Below, one piece after another: positions 1 to 5,217 of a DNA stretch of 5,217 bases. Below the pieces are notes generated by a model. That model was not told the DNA's origin, did no database searches, and saw only the letters and a program-made list of their open reading frames with translations. The position numbers and the translations under genes were made by a program. How positions within the stretch are numbered: the first letter of the stretch is position 1; each line of letters starts with the position of its first letter. The stretch comes from Anaerolineales bacterium (GTDB lineage: Bacteria > Chloroflexota > Anaerolineae > Anaerolineales > Villigracilaceae), in the NCBI GenBank assembly GCA_025938055.1, contig JAICQC010000339.1, positions 1 through 5,217 on the forward strand. Direction: 5' to 3'.

Positions 1-2379
1 AAGTTCTCTTTAGACAATCGAGTCGTAGCTCTTGATTTGCGCGGACATGGACTCTCAGATAAGCCGGGCACTGGCTATGATATGAATCAAATGCTCCAGG
101 ATTTGGAGACCGCGCTCACCTTACTAAAAGTCAAAGGGAAATTCGTGCTGGTCGGTCATTCGTATGGAGGCGCCCTTGTCACGGAGTACGCGCTCAAAAA
201 TCCGGATCGTGTCGAACGCCTAATCCTGATGGCAACGGCTGGCGAGTTCAAGCTTCAGCCGATGTTGAAGCTCGCATTGAGTTTGCCGATCTGGTTGTTG
301 AAGCTGATCGAGCCGTTTACGCGCAGGTGGCTCTTTGCCCCGCCGTCTGTACTTAAGCAGCTATATTTTCAGAACATGTCGCGGTGGCATGGCTGGGAAC
401 GATTCCGGGAATTAAGTGTGCCGACCCTTGTCATCCGCGGCAACCGTGACCGGGTCTTCGAGAGCGCGCGCTTCGAGAAGGTCACCGCCTCCATTCCTGG
501 GGCCGAAGAGGCGGACATCGGGGTATCGGGGCATCTGGTGATGCTCGAGCGGCGCGAGGCAGTGGAGCGCGCCATCGAGCGCTTTATCTCCGGTGAAACA
601 CAGCGATCCTGGCGCGACGCGTACGCGTCCACTGAGGCTCCTAAAAAGAAAAGTGGCCGCGACGCCCTCCGCAAGGAGCGACCGTGGCTGGAGAATTTCG
701 AGAACGGCGTCCCCTATACGGTCGGTGTGCCAAATATCCCCTTGCATCATCTCTTGCGCTCGGCAGTCCGTCGTTTTCCGAATCGCCCGGCAATTTTTTT
801 CGGGGGCAGTCGCATCTCGTATCGACGTTTGAACCATGAAGCCAACCGCTTTGCCAATGCGCTGATCGCTCTGGGTGTGGGGAAGGGCGCGCGGGTCGTA
901 CTATTGATGCCGAATGTGCCGCAGATGGTGATCGGTTTCTATGGGACGATGAAATCCGGCGCGACCGCGGTCTTTGTGCCGCCGGTGATCGAACCGGAGG
1001 AGATCATGCGGCAGGTGAAGGAATCGGAAGCCAGCGTTCTGGTCACGCTTTCGATGTGGGCTGGGCTGGCAAAACAGATCCGTGATGCAAGCGGCATCCC
1101 TCACATTGTATTCACAGACCCGGCGGATTATCTTTCCCTACCGAGCCTGCTGATCTCACGCTGGCGCAACCGCAATTTTTCTCTGTTCAATTCGATACAA
1201 TGGATGGATTTCCTAGGCGGCAGGAGCAACAAGTCCCCCACGGTGGACGTCGAGCCGAACGATCTGGCGGTCATCCAGTACACCGGCGGGACGACTGCCC
1301 GGTCGAAGGGCGTCATGCTCTCGCACCGCAACCTGGTGGCAAACGCGCTGCAGACGCGTCACTGGCTGCCCGAGGCGCTGGAAGGCAGGGAACGGTTCCT
1401 GTGTGTGGTGCCGATCTTTCACAGCTATGGCTTGACAGCCGCCATGAACGTTCCTGTTTCTCTCGGCGCTGCAATGATTTTGAAGCCGCAATTCCAGGTG
1501 CTGGATATTCTGAAGACCATCAGACGCTACCAGCCGACCATTTTCCCGGGCGTGCCGGGCATGTACATGGCGATCAATAACTTTCGCGGCGCGCGCAATT
1601 TTGGCATCAAATCGATCAAGGCGTGTATCAGTGGCTCCGCGCCGCTGCCTGTGGAGGTGCAGGAGGCGTTCGAAAAACTGACTAAAGGTCGTCTTGTGGA
1701 AGGCTATGGGCTGACCGAAGCATCGCCCGTCACTCATGCAAACCCGCTCGGCGAGAAGCGAAAAGTTGGTACAATCGGCGTTCCGCTGCCCTCCACGGAA
1801 GCCGTCATCGTTGACCTGGCGCGGCGCAGCAGGGAAGTAAAGCAGGGGCAGATCGGCGAACTGGCGGTGCGAGGTCCGCAGGTGATGCTGGGTTACTGGA
1901 AGGATGCCAGAGCTACGAAGGAAGTGCTCACGGACGATGGCCCTTCATCAGGCTCAGGGGGGCCTTGGCTGCTCACTGGCGACGTGGCGCAGGTGGATGA
2001 AGACGGGTATTTCCGCATCATCGCCCGCAAGGCAGATATGTGGTATCCGAACGATCACAAGCGTAGCAGTCCTGCGGAGAAGAAGCAGCCCGCCTTCCCG
2101 CGCGATATCGAGGAAGTGCTCTACGAGATCCCGCAGGTCAGGGAAGTGGCGGTAGCCGCCATTGCTGGCAAACCGTTTGCGTTTGTGATTGCCGGAAAGG
2201 AATCGCCCACGCCAAAGGCAGTCATCGAATATGCCAAACGACGCCTGCCTCCGCACCTTGTGCCGCGTTTTGTGATCTTCATGGAAGACTTTCCCAGAAC
2301 CTTTATTGGAAAGGTCTTACGGAGAGAGCTGGCAAAGCGATATGAGAGACACGCCGAGCAGGCTCAGGCGATACCCTGA
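1..2379 (+). CDS. Alpha/beta-hydrolase fused to FadD-like acyl-CoA synthetase (5' end missing)
   Basis: The frame is open from base 1, so the start lies upstream; the TTG at 37 is only an internal Leu codon. Residues are numbered from base 1 (792 seen). Residues 1 to about 195 are an alpha/beta-hydrolase: the strand ALDLRGHG (10-17), nucleophile elbow GHSYGG with Ser54, acid Asp150 in GNRDRVF, and His178 in SGHLV. The oxyanion-loop region is cut off by the window edge. After a basic linker (about 197-228) comes a ligase of about 565 residues, close to the usual FadD length. It opens with WLENFENGVPYTV (229-241) and has the P-loop TGGTTARSKG (428-437), PIFHSYG (471-477), GSAPLP (545-550), YGLTE (569-573), TGD (659-661), RKAD (676-679) and the catalytic Lys771 in IGKVLRREL. 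Such ligases make acyl-AMP from ATP and a fatty acid, then acyl-CoA. The hydrolase could release the acid that the ligase activates; this is inferred. A3 and A8 depart from consensus. The domain calls are firm; substrate and physiological role are unknown. Confidence 0.93.
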   Translation, partial: KFSLDNRVVALDLRGHGLSDKPGTGYDMNQMLQDLETALTLLKVKGKFVLVGHSYGGALVTEYALKNPDRVERLILMATAGEFKLQPMLKLALSLPIWLLKLIEPFTRRWLFAPPSVLKQLYFQNMSRWHGWERFRELSVPTLVIRGNRDRVFESARFEKVTASIPGAEEADIGVSGHLVMLERREAVERAIERFISGETQRSWRDAYASTEAPKKKSGRDALRKERPWLENFENGVPYTVGVPNIPLHHLLRSAVRRFPNRPAIFFGGSRISYRRLNHEANRFANALIALGVGKGARVVLLMPNVPQMVIGFYGTMKSGATAVFVPPVIEPEEIMRQVKESEASVLVTLSMWAGLAKQIRDASGIPHIVFTDPADYLSLPSLLISRWRNRNFSLFNSIQWMDFLGGRSNKSPTVDVEPNDLAVIQYTGGTTARSKGVMLSHRNLVANALQTRHWLPEALEGRERFLCVVPIFHSYGLTAAMNVPVSLGAAMILKPQFQVLDILKTIRRYQPTIFPGVPGMYMAINNFRGARNFGIKSIKACISGSAPLPVEVQEAFEKLTKGRLVEGYGLTEASPVTHANPLGEKRKVGTIGVPLPSTEAVIVDLARRSREVKQGQIGELAVRGPQVMLGYWKDARATKEVLTDDGPSSGSGGPWLLTGDVAQVDEDGYFRIIARKADMWYPNDHKRSSPAEKKQPAFPRDIEEVLYEIPQVREVAVAAIAGKPFAFVIAGKESPTPKAVIEYAKRRLPPHLVPRFVIFMEDFPRTFIGKVLRRELAKRYERHAEQAQAIP

Positions 2380-2399
2380 CCCAGGCAAAGTTTCGTTAG

Positions 2400-3248
2400 A
2401 TGGAAGGTTCGTACGAATTGATGAACGATAGATTGGAAAACATCTCTATCCCGGTCACTACAAATTATGTGCAGGCGGGCAAAGGCACGCCGGTGATCCT
2501 GATCCACGGTCTGGCGGCTTCGCTGCATGATTGGGATGACTTGATTCCCGAGCTTGCAGGCAACGGGTATGCCGTCTATGCACCCGACCTGCTGGGTCAT
2601 GGCGATAGCCCCAGGCTGGAGGTGCGTGCCTATCAAATGGATTGGATCTTCGAGCACTTCTTTAACTGGATGAGATCCCTGCGGCTGACGGAACCCGCCA
2701 TCCTGATCGGGCACTCGCTCGGCGGACACGTGGCGCTGGAATACGCACGGCGCGTCTCTGCCTGGACGCGCGGAATGATTCTCGTCAACCCTTTTTATTC
2801 CCGCTCCCAGCTTCCCTTCCTCCTGCGCAATGCCTATGGGCGTACCAACTTAAGTGAGGTGATCATCGAGCGTACGCCTGAGAAGGTATTCCGCTTTTTT
2901 GTGAATGTATCCAGCGCGGCGATCGGGCATGGCGTCGGCGCGCTGCGCGCCCTGCCGGAGAGAATCCGGACACAGACGATCCTCGACTACAAGCGCACCG
3001 CGCCAGGGGTGTACCATATTCCCCGCATTATCACCGACCTGACCGGGCACCTGCATGAGATCAGTACGCCGTCTCTTGTCATTTGGGGCGACCGCGATAA
3101 AACCCTGACTCCCTCTTCCTTTCCGCATCTGGTCAACACGCTGCCCAAAGCCCGCGGGGAGGTCCTGCCTGCAGGGCATGTGCCGCACCAGTCGCATGTG
3201 GATGTGTTCAATCAGATCGTAATGAGGTTTTTGAAAGATCTCTCGTAG
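2400..3248 (+). CDS. Alpha/beta-hydrolase (esterase, lipase or thioesterase type)
   Basis: This encodes a 282-residue single-domain alpha/beta-hydrolase, a normal length for the fold. Visible elements are the oxyanion-loop motif HG (36-37, in ILIHGLAAS), the strand APDLLGHGDS (61-70), the nucleophile elbow GHSLGG with Ser106, a lid of roughly residues 134-215, the acid Asp233 in WGDRDKTL, and His260 in AGHVPH. The Ser-Asp-His triad is therefore complete. There is no signal peptide or membrane helix, so it is probably cytoplasmic. It starts 20 bases after the fusion gene stops, which suggests one transcript and a related substrate. The start is uncertain: the ATG at 2400 has only a weak upstream AGG, while the ATG at 2421 (residue 8) has GGAAGG 13 bases upstream, a rather long spacing. 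Both starts leave the domain intact. The fold class is firm, but this superfamily is too broad to name a substrate; MenH-, BioH- and lipase-like roles are all possible. Confidence 0.92.
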   Translation: MEGSYELMNDRLENISIPVTTNYVQAGKGTPVILIHGLAASLHDWDDLIPELAGNGYAVYAPDLLGHGDSPRLEVRAYQMDWIFEHFFNWMRSLRLTEPAILIGHSLGGHVALEYARRVSAWTRGMILVNPFYSRSQLPFLLRNAYGRTNLSEVIIERTPEKVFRFFVNVSSAAIGHGVGALRALPERIRTQTILDYKRTAPGVYHIPRIITDLTGHLHEISTPSLVIWGDRDKTLTPSSFPHLVNTLPKARGEVLPAGHVPHQSHVDVFNQIVMRFLKDLS

Positions 3249-3349
3249 GTCACGCTTCGGTGGTCGAGTAGCAGCAGGTGTATCGTGATCCAGGCGTGAC
3301 TAACTGGATGCGGCCGGTTGCCCACAGGACGTTGCACAGCAAACCCGCC

Positions 3350-4036
3350 CTACTCTGCCGGTTCCATAAAATAAAACGACCCGTGGATCGAGCCCTCCGC
3401 GGACCAGCCCAACTCCCCGTCTGGCAGCCTGATCTGCCACCACACATACGCACCCGTCAGGTGCGGCATACATTCAGGTCCCCCGACCACCTCCACCTCT
3501 GTCCCCGGGATATTGGTGCGGAGCCAGTTATTCCGAATACCAGGCGAGGAGCGGAAGTTCAGACGTCGCAGGATCGTGGCACCCATTCCACGTTGCAGCT
3601 GCGAACGCGCTGCGGCAACCTCACATGCGGTCGGTATGGATGGAGTTTCAACAACAGGAGTCAGAGTTGGCGCAATGACGGGCTTCGCGGTCTGAGAAGG
3701 TGAGGACGTTGGGGAAAGCGCGTCGGTGATTGTCGCGGTGGGCGTGGAAACAGCAGGAGTGGCTACAGCCTCAACAGTCACCGTTGGAGATGAAACTGGA
3801 ACGGGAGTCTCCGGTGCCGGGAAGCTCGTGGCGGACATGGTGACAGCCGCCGGGTTTAGTTCTGGCGTCCTGGAGGGATTCACAGAAGGGATAGCGGTGG
3901 GAGAAGTTGTGGTTGATTCTGGTACCAGGGATTGAGGCGTGGGTCTTTGGAGTAAAAACAAAAAAATCACCAGCAGGATGATTGCCACAATGGACTTGAA
4001 AATGTCATATCCTGGTGCACGCGCCGATGTGTCCAT
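3350..4036 (-). CDS. Membrane-anchored Pro/Ser/Thr-rich protein with C-terminal SH3-like domain
   Basis: This encodes 228 residues in three parts. Residues about 15-29 form one hydrophobic helix (SIVAIILLVIFLFLL) preceded by Arg6 and Lys14, fitting an uncleaved anchor or signal anchor with the rest outside. Residues about 32-136 are a low-complexity Pro/Ser/Thr/Val linker with many TP and SP steps, typical of an extended and possibly O-glycosylated stalk. Residues about 150-225 look like a bacterial SH3 domain: LNFRSSPG (159-166), the strand GTEVEVVGGPEC (178-189), then YVWWQIRLPDGELGW (197-211). Cys138 and Cys189 flank the start and middle of this domain and may form a disulfide. Bacterial SH3 domains often bind cell-envelope polymers, but no ligand can be named here and no catalytic domain is attached. 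The ATG at 4036 has AGGGG six bases upstream. It is the last gene of the leftward group, nine bases after the preceding stop codon. The architecture is clear; the function is unknown. Confidence 0.88.
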   Translation of the reverse strand: MDTSARAPGYDIFKSIVAIILLVIFLFLLQRPTPQSLVPESTTTSPTAIPSVNPSRTPELNPAAVTMSATSFPAPETPVPVSSPTVTVEAVATPAVSTPTATITDALSPTSSPSQTAKPVIAPTLTPVVETPSIPTACEVAAARSQLQRGMGATILRRLNFRSSPGIRNNWLRTNIPGTEVEVVGGPECMPHLTGAYVWWQIRLPDGELGWSAEGSIHGSFYFMEPAE

Positions 4037-4040
4037 GAGA

Positions 4041-4047
4041 TTCCCCT
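4041..4047 (-). promoter_or_regulatory. Ribosome binding site overlapping the preceding stop codon
   Basis: On the minus strand this reads AGGGGAA, with AGGGG six bases before the ATG at 4036. The TAG stop of the upstream gene (4048-4046) supplies the first two bases of the site. A ribosome ending the helix-hairpin-helix gene would therefore sit on the start region of the SH3-domain gene, which suggests translational coupling. Confidence 0.7.
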
Positions 4048-4462
4048 AGGTCTTTTGTGCTCGTTGCTGCGCGAACTCTTTTGCCTGCGCGAGAATCGTC
4101 TCCTGCCGCGCGAAAAACCGCTTGTAAAGAGTACCGAGGATTTCCTCCAGTTGATTCGACTTTAAACGTGACAATTGTTCAAAAGTGGAGACGCCTGACT
4201 CCTTCAGGCGTTTTGCAAAGACTGGACCGATCCCTTTGATTGCCTGGAAGTTATCGTTGCCGTCGCTGTCTACGATGGGTATGTTCTTTGCCGAACGCGG
4301 TACCGGAAGCTTCCTGGCTTCGAGGGATGTGATCCGTGCTCTCAGACCGGTATTTTCATTTGCAATCCGTGTAATTTGACCGCGCCAGTAGAACCAGTCA
4401 ATTGCCCATTCAGCTAACCAGCCGAGGAGCAGTCCAAGGACGAACAGCGCAATGACAGTCAT
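4046..4462 (-). CDS. Small membrane-anchored helix-hairpin-helix protein (downstream paralogue)
   Basis: This encodes 138 residues. Residues about 2-17 are a hydrophobic helix containing GLLLGW, followed by a Trp-rich amphipathic stretch (19-26). Residues about 28-50 look like a short coiled coil with NEN at 35-37 and LE at 47-48. A polar linker leads to a helix-hairpin-helix domain at about 69-111, with the hairpin motif IKGIGP (75-80), the helix KRLKESGV and STFEQLSRL (92-100), and LEEILG (105-110); a basic, Gln-rich helix ends the protein. Domains of this kind commonly bind DNA non-specifically, though some only mediate protein contacts. The frame stays open to a GTG at 4528, but that start abuts a palindromic repeat and has no ribosome binding site. 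The ATG at 4462 has GGAAAGGA ten bases upstream and aligns exactly with the start of the upstream paralogue (4651-5094). No positive charge precedes the helix and several follow it, which favours a cytoplasmic C-terminus; that topology is inferred. Confidence 0.85.
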   Translation of the reverse strand: MTVIALFVLGLLLGWLAEWAIDWFYWRGQITRIANENTGLRARITSLEARKLPVPRSAKNIPIVDSDGNDNFQAIKGIGPVFAKRLKESGVSTFEQLSRLKSNQLEEILGTLYKRFFARQETILAQAKEFAQQRAQKT

Positions 4463-4472
4463 GGTCGCAGAG

Positions 4473-4480
4473 TCCTTTCC
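4473..4480 (-). promoter_or_regulatory. Ribosome binding site that fixes the start at 4462
   Basis: On the minus strand this reads GGAAAGGA, ten bases before the ATG at 4462. The same octamer precedes the upstream paralogue, suggesting that the translation signal was duplicated with the gene. No comparable site precedes the GTG at 4528. Confidence 0.65.
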
Positions 4481-4528
4481 GATGCTTGCGAAGTACAGGA
4501 GTAATGACCTTAAAAACATCCATAACAC

Positions 4529-4560
4529 CCGTCATTGCGAGTGGAGCGAAGCAATGACGG
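4529..4560. repeat. Palindromic repeat with perfect 10-bp arms between the two HhH genes
   Basis: The arms CCGTCATTGC (4529-4538) and GCAATGACGG (4551-4560) are perfectly complementary around a 12-base loop, GAGTGGAGCGAA. I recognise the pattern GTCATTGCGAG...GAAGCAATG as resembling short palindromes scattered through many bacterial genomes; that is recalled, not searched. No T-run follows on either strand, so it is not a standard intrinsic terminator. In mRNA it would form a stable hairpin between the first two leftward genes, where it might affect transcript stability or processing. It ends right beside the GTG at 4528, which makes that longer start of the downstream gene unlikely. Confidence 0.8.
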
Positions 4561-4650
4561 AAGATCGTTTTAGGTGCCTTGTAGCTTGCTTAACACGGAA
4601 GAGCGGAGAAGGATATTCTCTGATATCTTAACTTCAACGACCAGCCTGCC

Positions 4651-5094
4651 CTATTTCTGTCTGGCTAGCTTTCTAGCCTGTGCGATTAGATCGTTTTCAT
4701 CCTGCAGCCGTTTGATCTGGGCGCCAAGGATAGTTTCCAGATCGTTCTTTGTAAGCTTTGCCAGCGCTGCGAATGTTTGGATGCCGGCGCTGTTCAATTT
4801 CTTTTCGATGGCTGGACCAATACCCTTGATCACTTTTAGATCATCTCTTCCCGATGTTGTTTTCGTCAGCGCCGGTGCTTCCACAGGAACCGCTTGCGGA
4901 GCACTTCTTTGCATCGATTTTGCTTCGAGAGATTTTGGCTGGAGCTGTACTTCGAGCGTGCGAATGTATTCCTTGAGCGACACATTTTCATTCCAAACGT
5001 CGCTGATCTCGTTATCCCGGTAGATCCTGTCAAATGCGACCTTGATAAACCAACCATAAAGCAATCCGAAGAGGAACACTTTGAATGCTTTCAT
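4651..5094 (-). CDS. Small membrane-anchored helix-hairpin-helix protein (upstream paralogue)
   Basis: This encodes 147 residues. Residues about 4-17 are a short hydrophobic helix containing GLLYGW, followed by an amphipathic stretch with Lys18, Arg23 and Arg26. Residues about 28-52 look like a coiled coil, with NEN at 35-37 and LE at 47-48. A Pro/Ala/Val-rich linker (about 53-82) joins the helix-hairpin-helix domain at about 83-125: VIKGIGP (88-94), KKLNSAGIQTF (98-108), LAKL (111-114) and LETILG (119-124). A charged helix ends the protein. It shares the whole layout with the gene at 4046-4462, and the first 50 or so residues align without gaps. The open frame extends to a GTG at 5160, but the ATG at 5094 has AGGAAAGGA a few bases upstream and matches the paralogue start, so I use it. 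It is the first visible gene of the leftward group. The role is unknown; a membrane-tethered nucleic-acid-binding or scaffold protein is an inference. Confidence 0.87.
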   Translation of the reverse strand: MKAFKVFLFGLLYGWFIKVAFDRIYRDNEISDVWNENVSLKEYIRTLEVQLQPKSLEAKSMQRSAPQAVPVEAPALTKTTSGRDDLKVIKGIGPAIEKKLNSAGIQTFAALAKLTKNDLETILGAQIKRLQDENDLIAQARKLARQK

Positions 5095-5100
5095 TCTGAT

Positions 5101-5110
5101 TTCCTTTCCT
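5101..5110 (-). promoter_or_regulatory. Strong ribosome binding site that fixes the start at 5094
   Basis: On the minus strand this reads AGGAAAGGAA, ending six bases before the ATG at 5094. It decides that ATG over the GTG at 5160, where the longest open frame begins. Confidence 0.75.
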
Positions 5111-5184
5111 GGCATGTTTTTGCGGGGATGCATGGCGTAGATGCAATCAAATCGTATCACATGTTCGTCTGATTCTTGTAGAAA

Positions 5185-5212
5185 ATTTTAAGGTAAATCC
5201 CCCGTGTGTCCT
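5185..5212 (-). promoter_or_regulatory. Candidate sigma-70-type promoter for the leftward gene group
   Basis: On the minus strand, AGGACA (5212-5207, four of six matches to TTGACA) lies 16 bases before TAAAAT (5190-5185, five of six matches to TATAAT). This would give a leader of roughly 80 bases before the ATG at 5094. The surrounding stretch is AT-rich. The match is by eye and such pairs arise by chance, so this is only a candidate. Confidence 0.35.
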
Positions 5213-5217
5213 CTTGT

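Noticed and set aside
412..837. An antisense open frame of 141 codons across the hydrolase-ligase linker
   Set aside because: The plus strand encodes clear motifs on both sides, and the antisense product has an arbitrary composition with no domain.
1213..1737. A long open frame of 174 codons on the minus strand inside the ligase
   Set aside because: It lies antisense to well-conserved ligase motifs, has no recognisable domain, and is a common by-product of GC-rich coding sequence.
1..2379. OleBC olefin-biosynthesis fusion
   Set aside because: The domain order fits, but the hydrolase nucleophile is Ser rather than Asp and the ligase motifs are FadD-like; no OleA or OleD is visible in the window.
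3288..3309. Inverted repeat ATCCAG/CTGGAT between the convergent genes, a possible terminator
   Set aside because: The stem has only six pairs with a ten-base loop and no T-run on either side, so it is too weak to call.
3278..3703. A plus-strand open frame opposite the SH3-domain gene
   Set aside because: The minus strand encodes a coherent SH3-like domain with a good ribosome binding site; the plus-strand product is Arg-rich and without a domain.
4609..4629. Imperfect inverted repeat AAGGATAT/ATATCTT after the upstream HhH gene
   Set aside because: The stem is AT-rich with a bulge and lacks a following T-run on the minus strand; chance is the simplest explanation.
4046..5094. ComEA-type DNA uptake receptors
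   Set aside because: The anchor plus helix-hairpin-helix layout is similar, but the charge pattern favours an inside C-terminus, there is a coiled-coil segment, and no other competence gene is nearby.

Overview
The window carries five protein-coding genes in two convergent groups, with no RNA gene, CRISPR array or transposase visible. The organism is probably a bacterium of the Chloroflexota, perhaps an Anaerolineae-like lineage. That is an inference from protein style: a membrane anchor, a long Pro/Ser/Thr linker and a Cys-containing SH3-like domain, small membrane-anchored helix-hairpin-helix proteins, and a FadD-like ligase with an unusual A8 region. No taxonomic marker gene is present.

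Left part, plus strand (1-3248). The window opens inside a reading frame that is already running at base 1 and continues to 2379. It encodes a fusion of an alpha/beta-hydrolase (Ser54, Asp150 and His178 in window numbering; the N-terminus is missing) with an apparently full-length FadD-type acyl-CoA synthetase. A separate alpha/beta-hydrolase follows after 20 bases (2400-3248), probably in the same transcript. Together they suggest hydrolysis of an ester or thioester and activation of the released carboxylic acid with ATP, but no substrate can be read from the sequence.

Middle (3249-3349). This is a short gap between convergent genes, with only a weak inverted repeat.

Right part, minus strand (5094 down to 3350). 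Three genes read leftwards: two paralogous small proteins, each with an N-terminal membrane helix, a short coiled-coil-like segment and a C-terminal helix-hairpin-helix domain, followed by a membrane-anchored P/S/T-rich protein ending in an SH3-like domain. The last two genes are tightly coupled: the stop codon of one overlaps the ribosome binding site of the next. The first two are separated by 188 bases that hold a perfect 10-bp palindrome resembling dispersed genomic repeats. I place the starts of both helix-hairpin-helix genes 22 codons inside their longest open frames, because strong ribosome binding sites and a paralogue alignment agree there.

The most interesting points are the hydrolase-ligase fusion with its altered hinge and P-loop motifs, and the tandem pair of membrane-tethered helix-hairpin-helix proteins next to an SH3-domain surface protein. 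I cannot show that either is a previously undescribed system.
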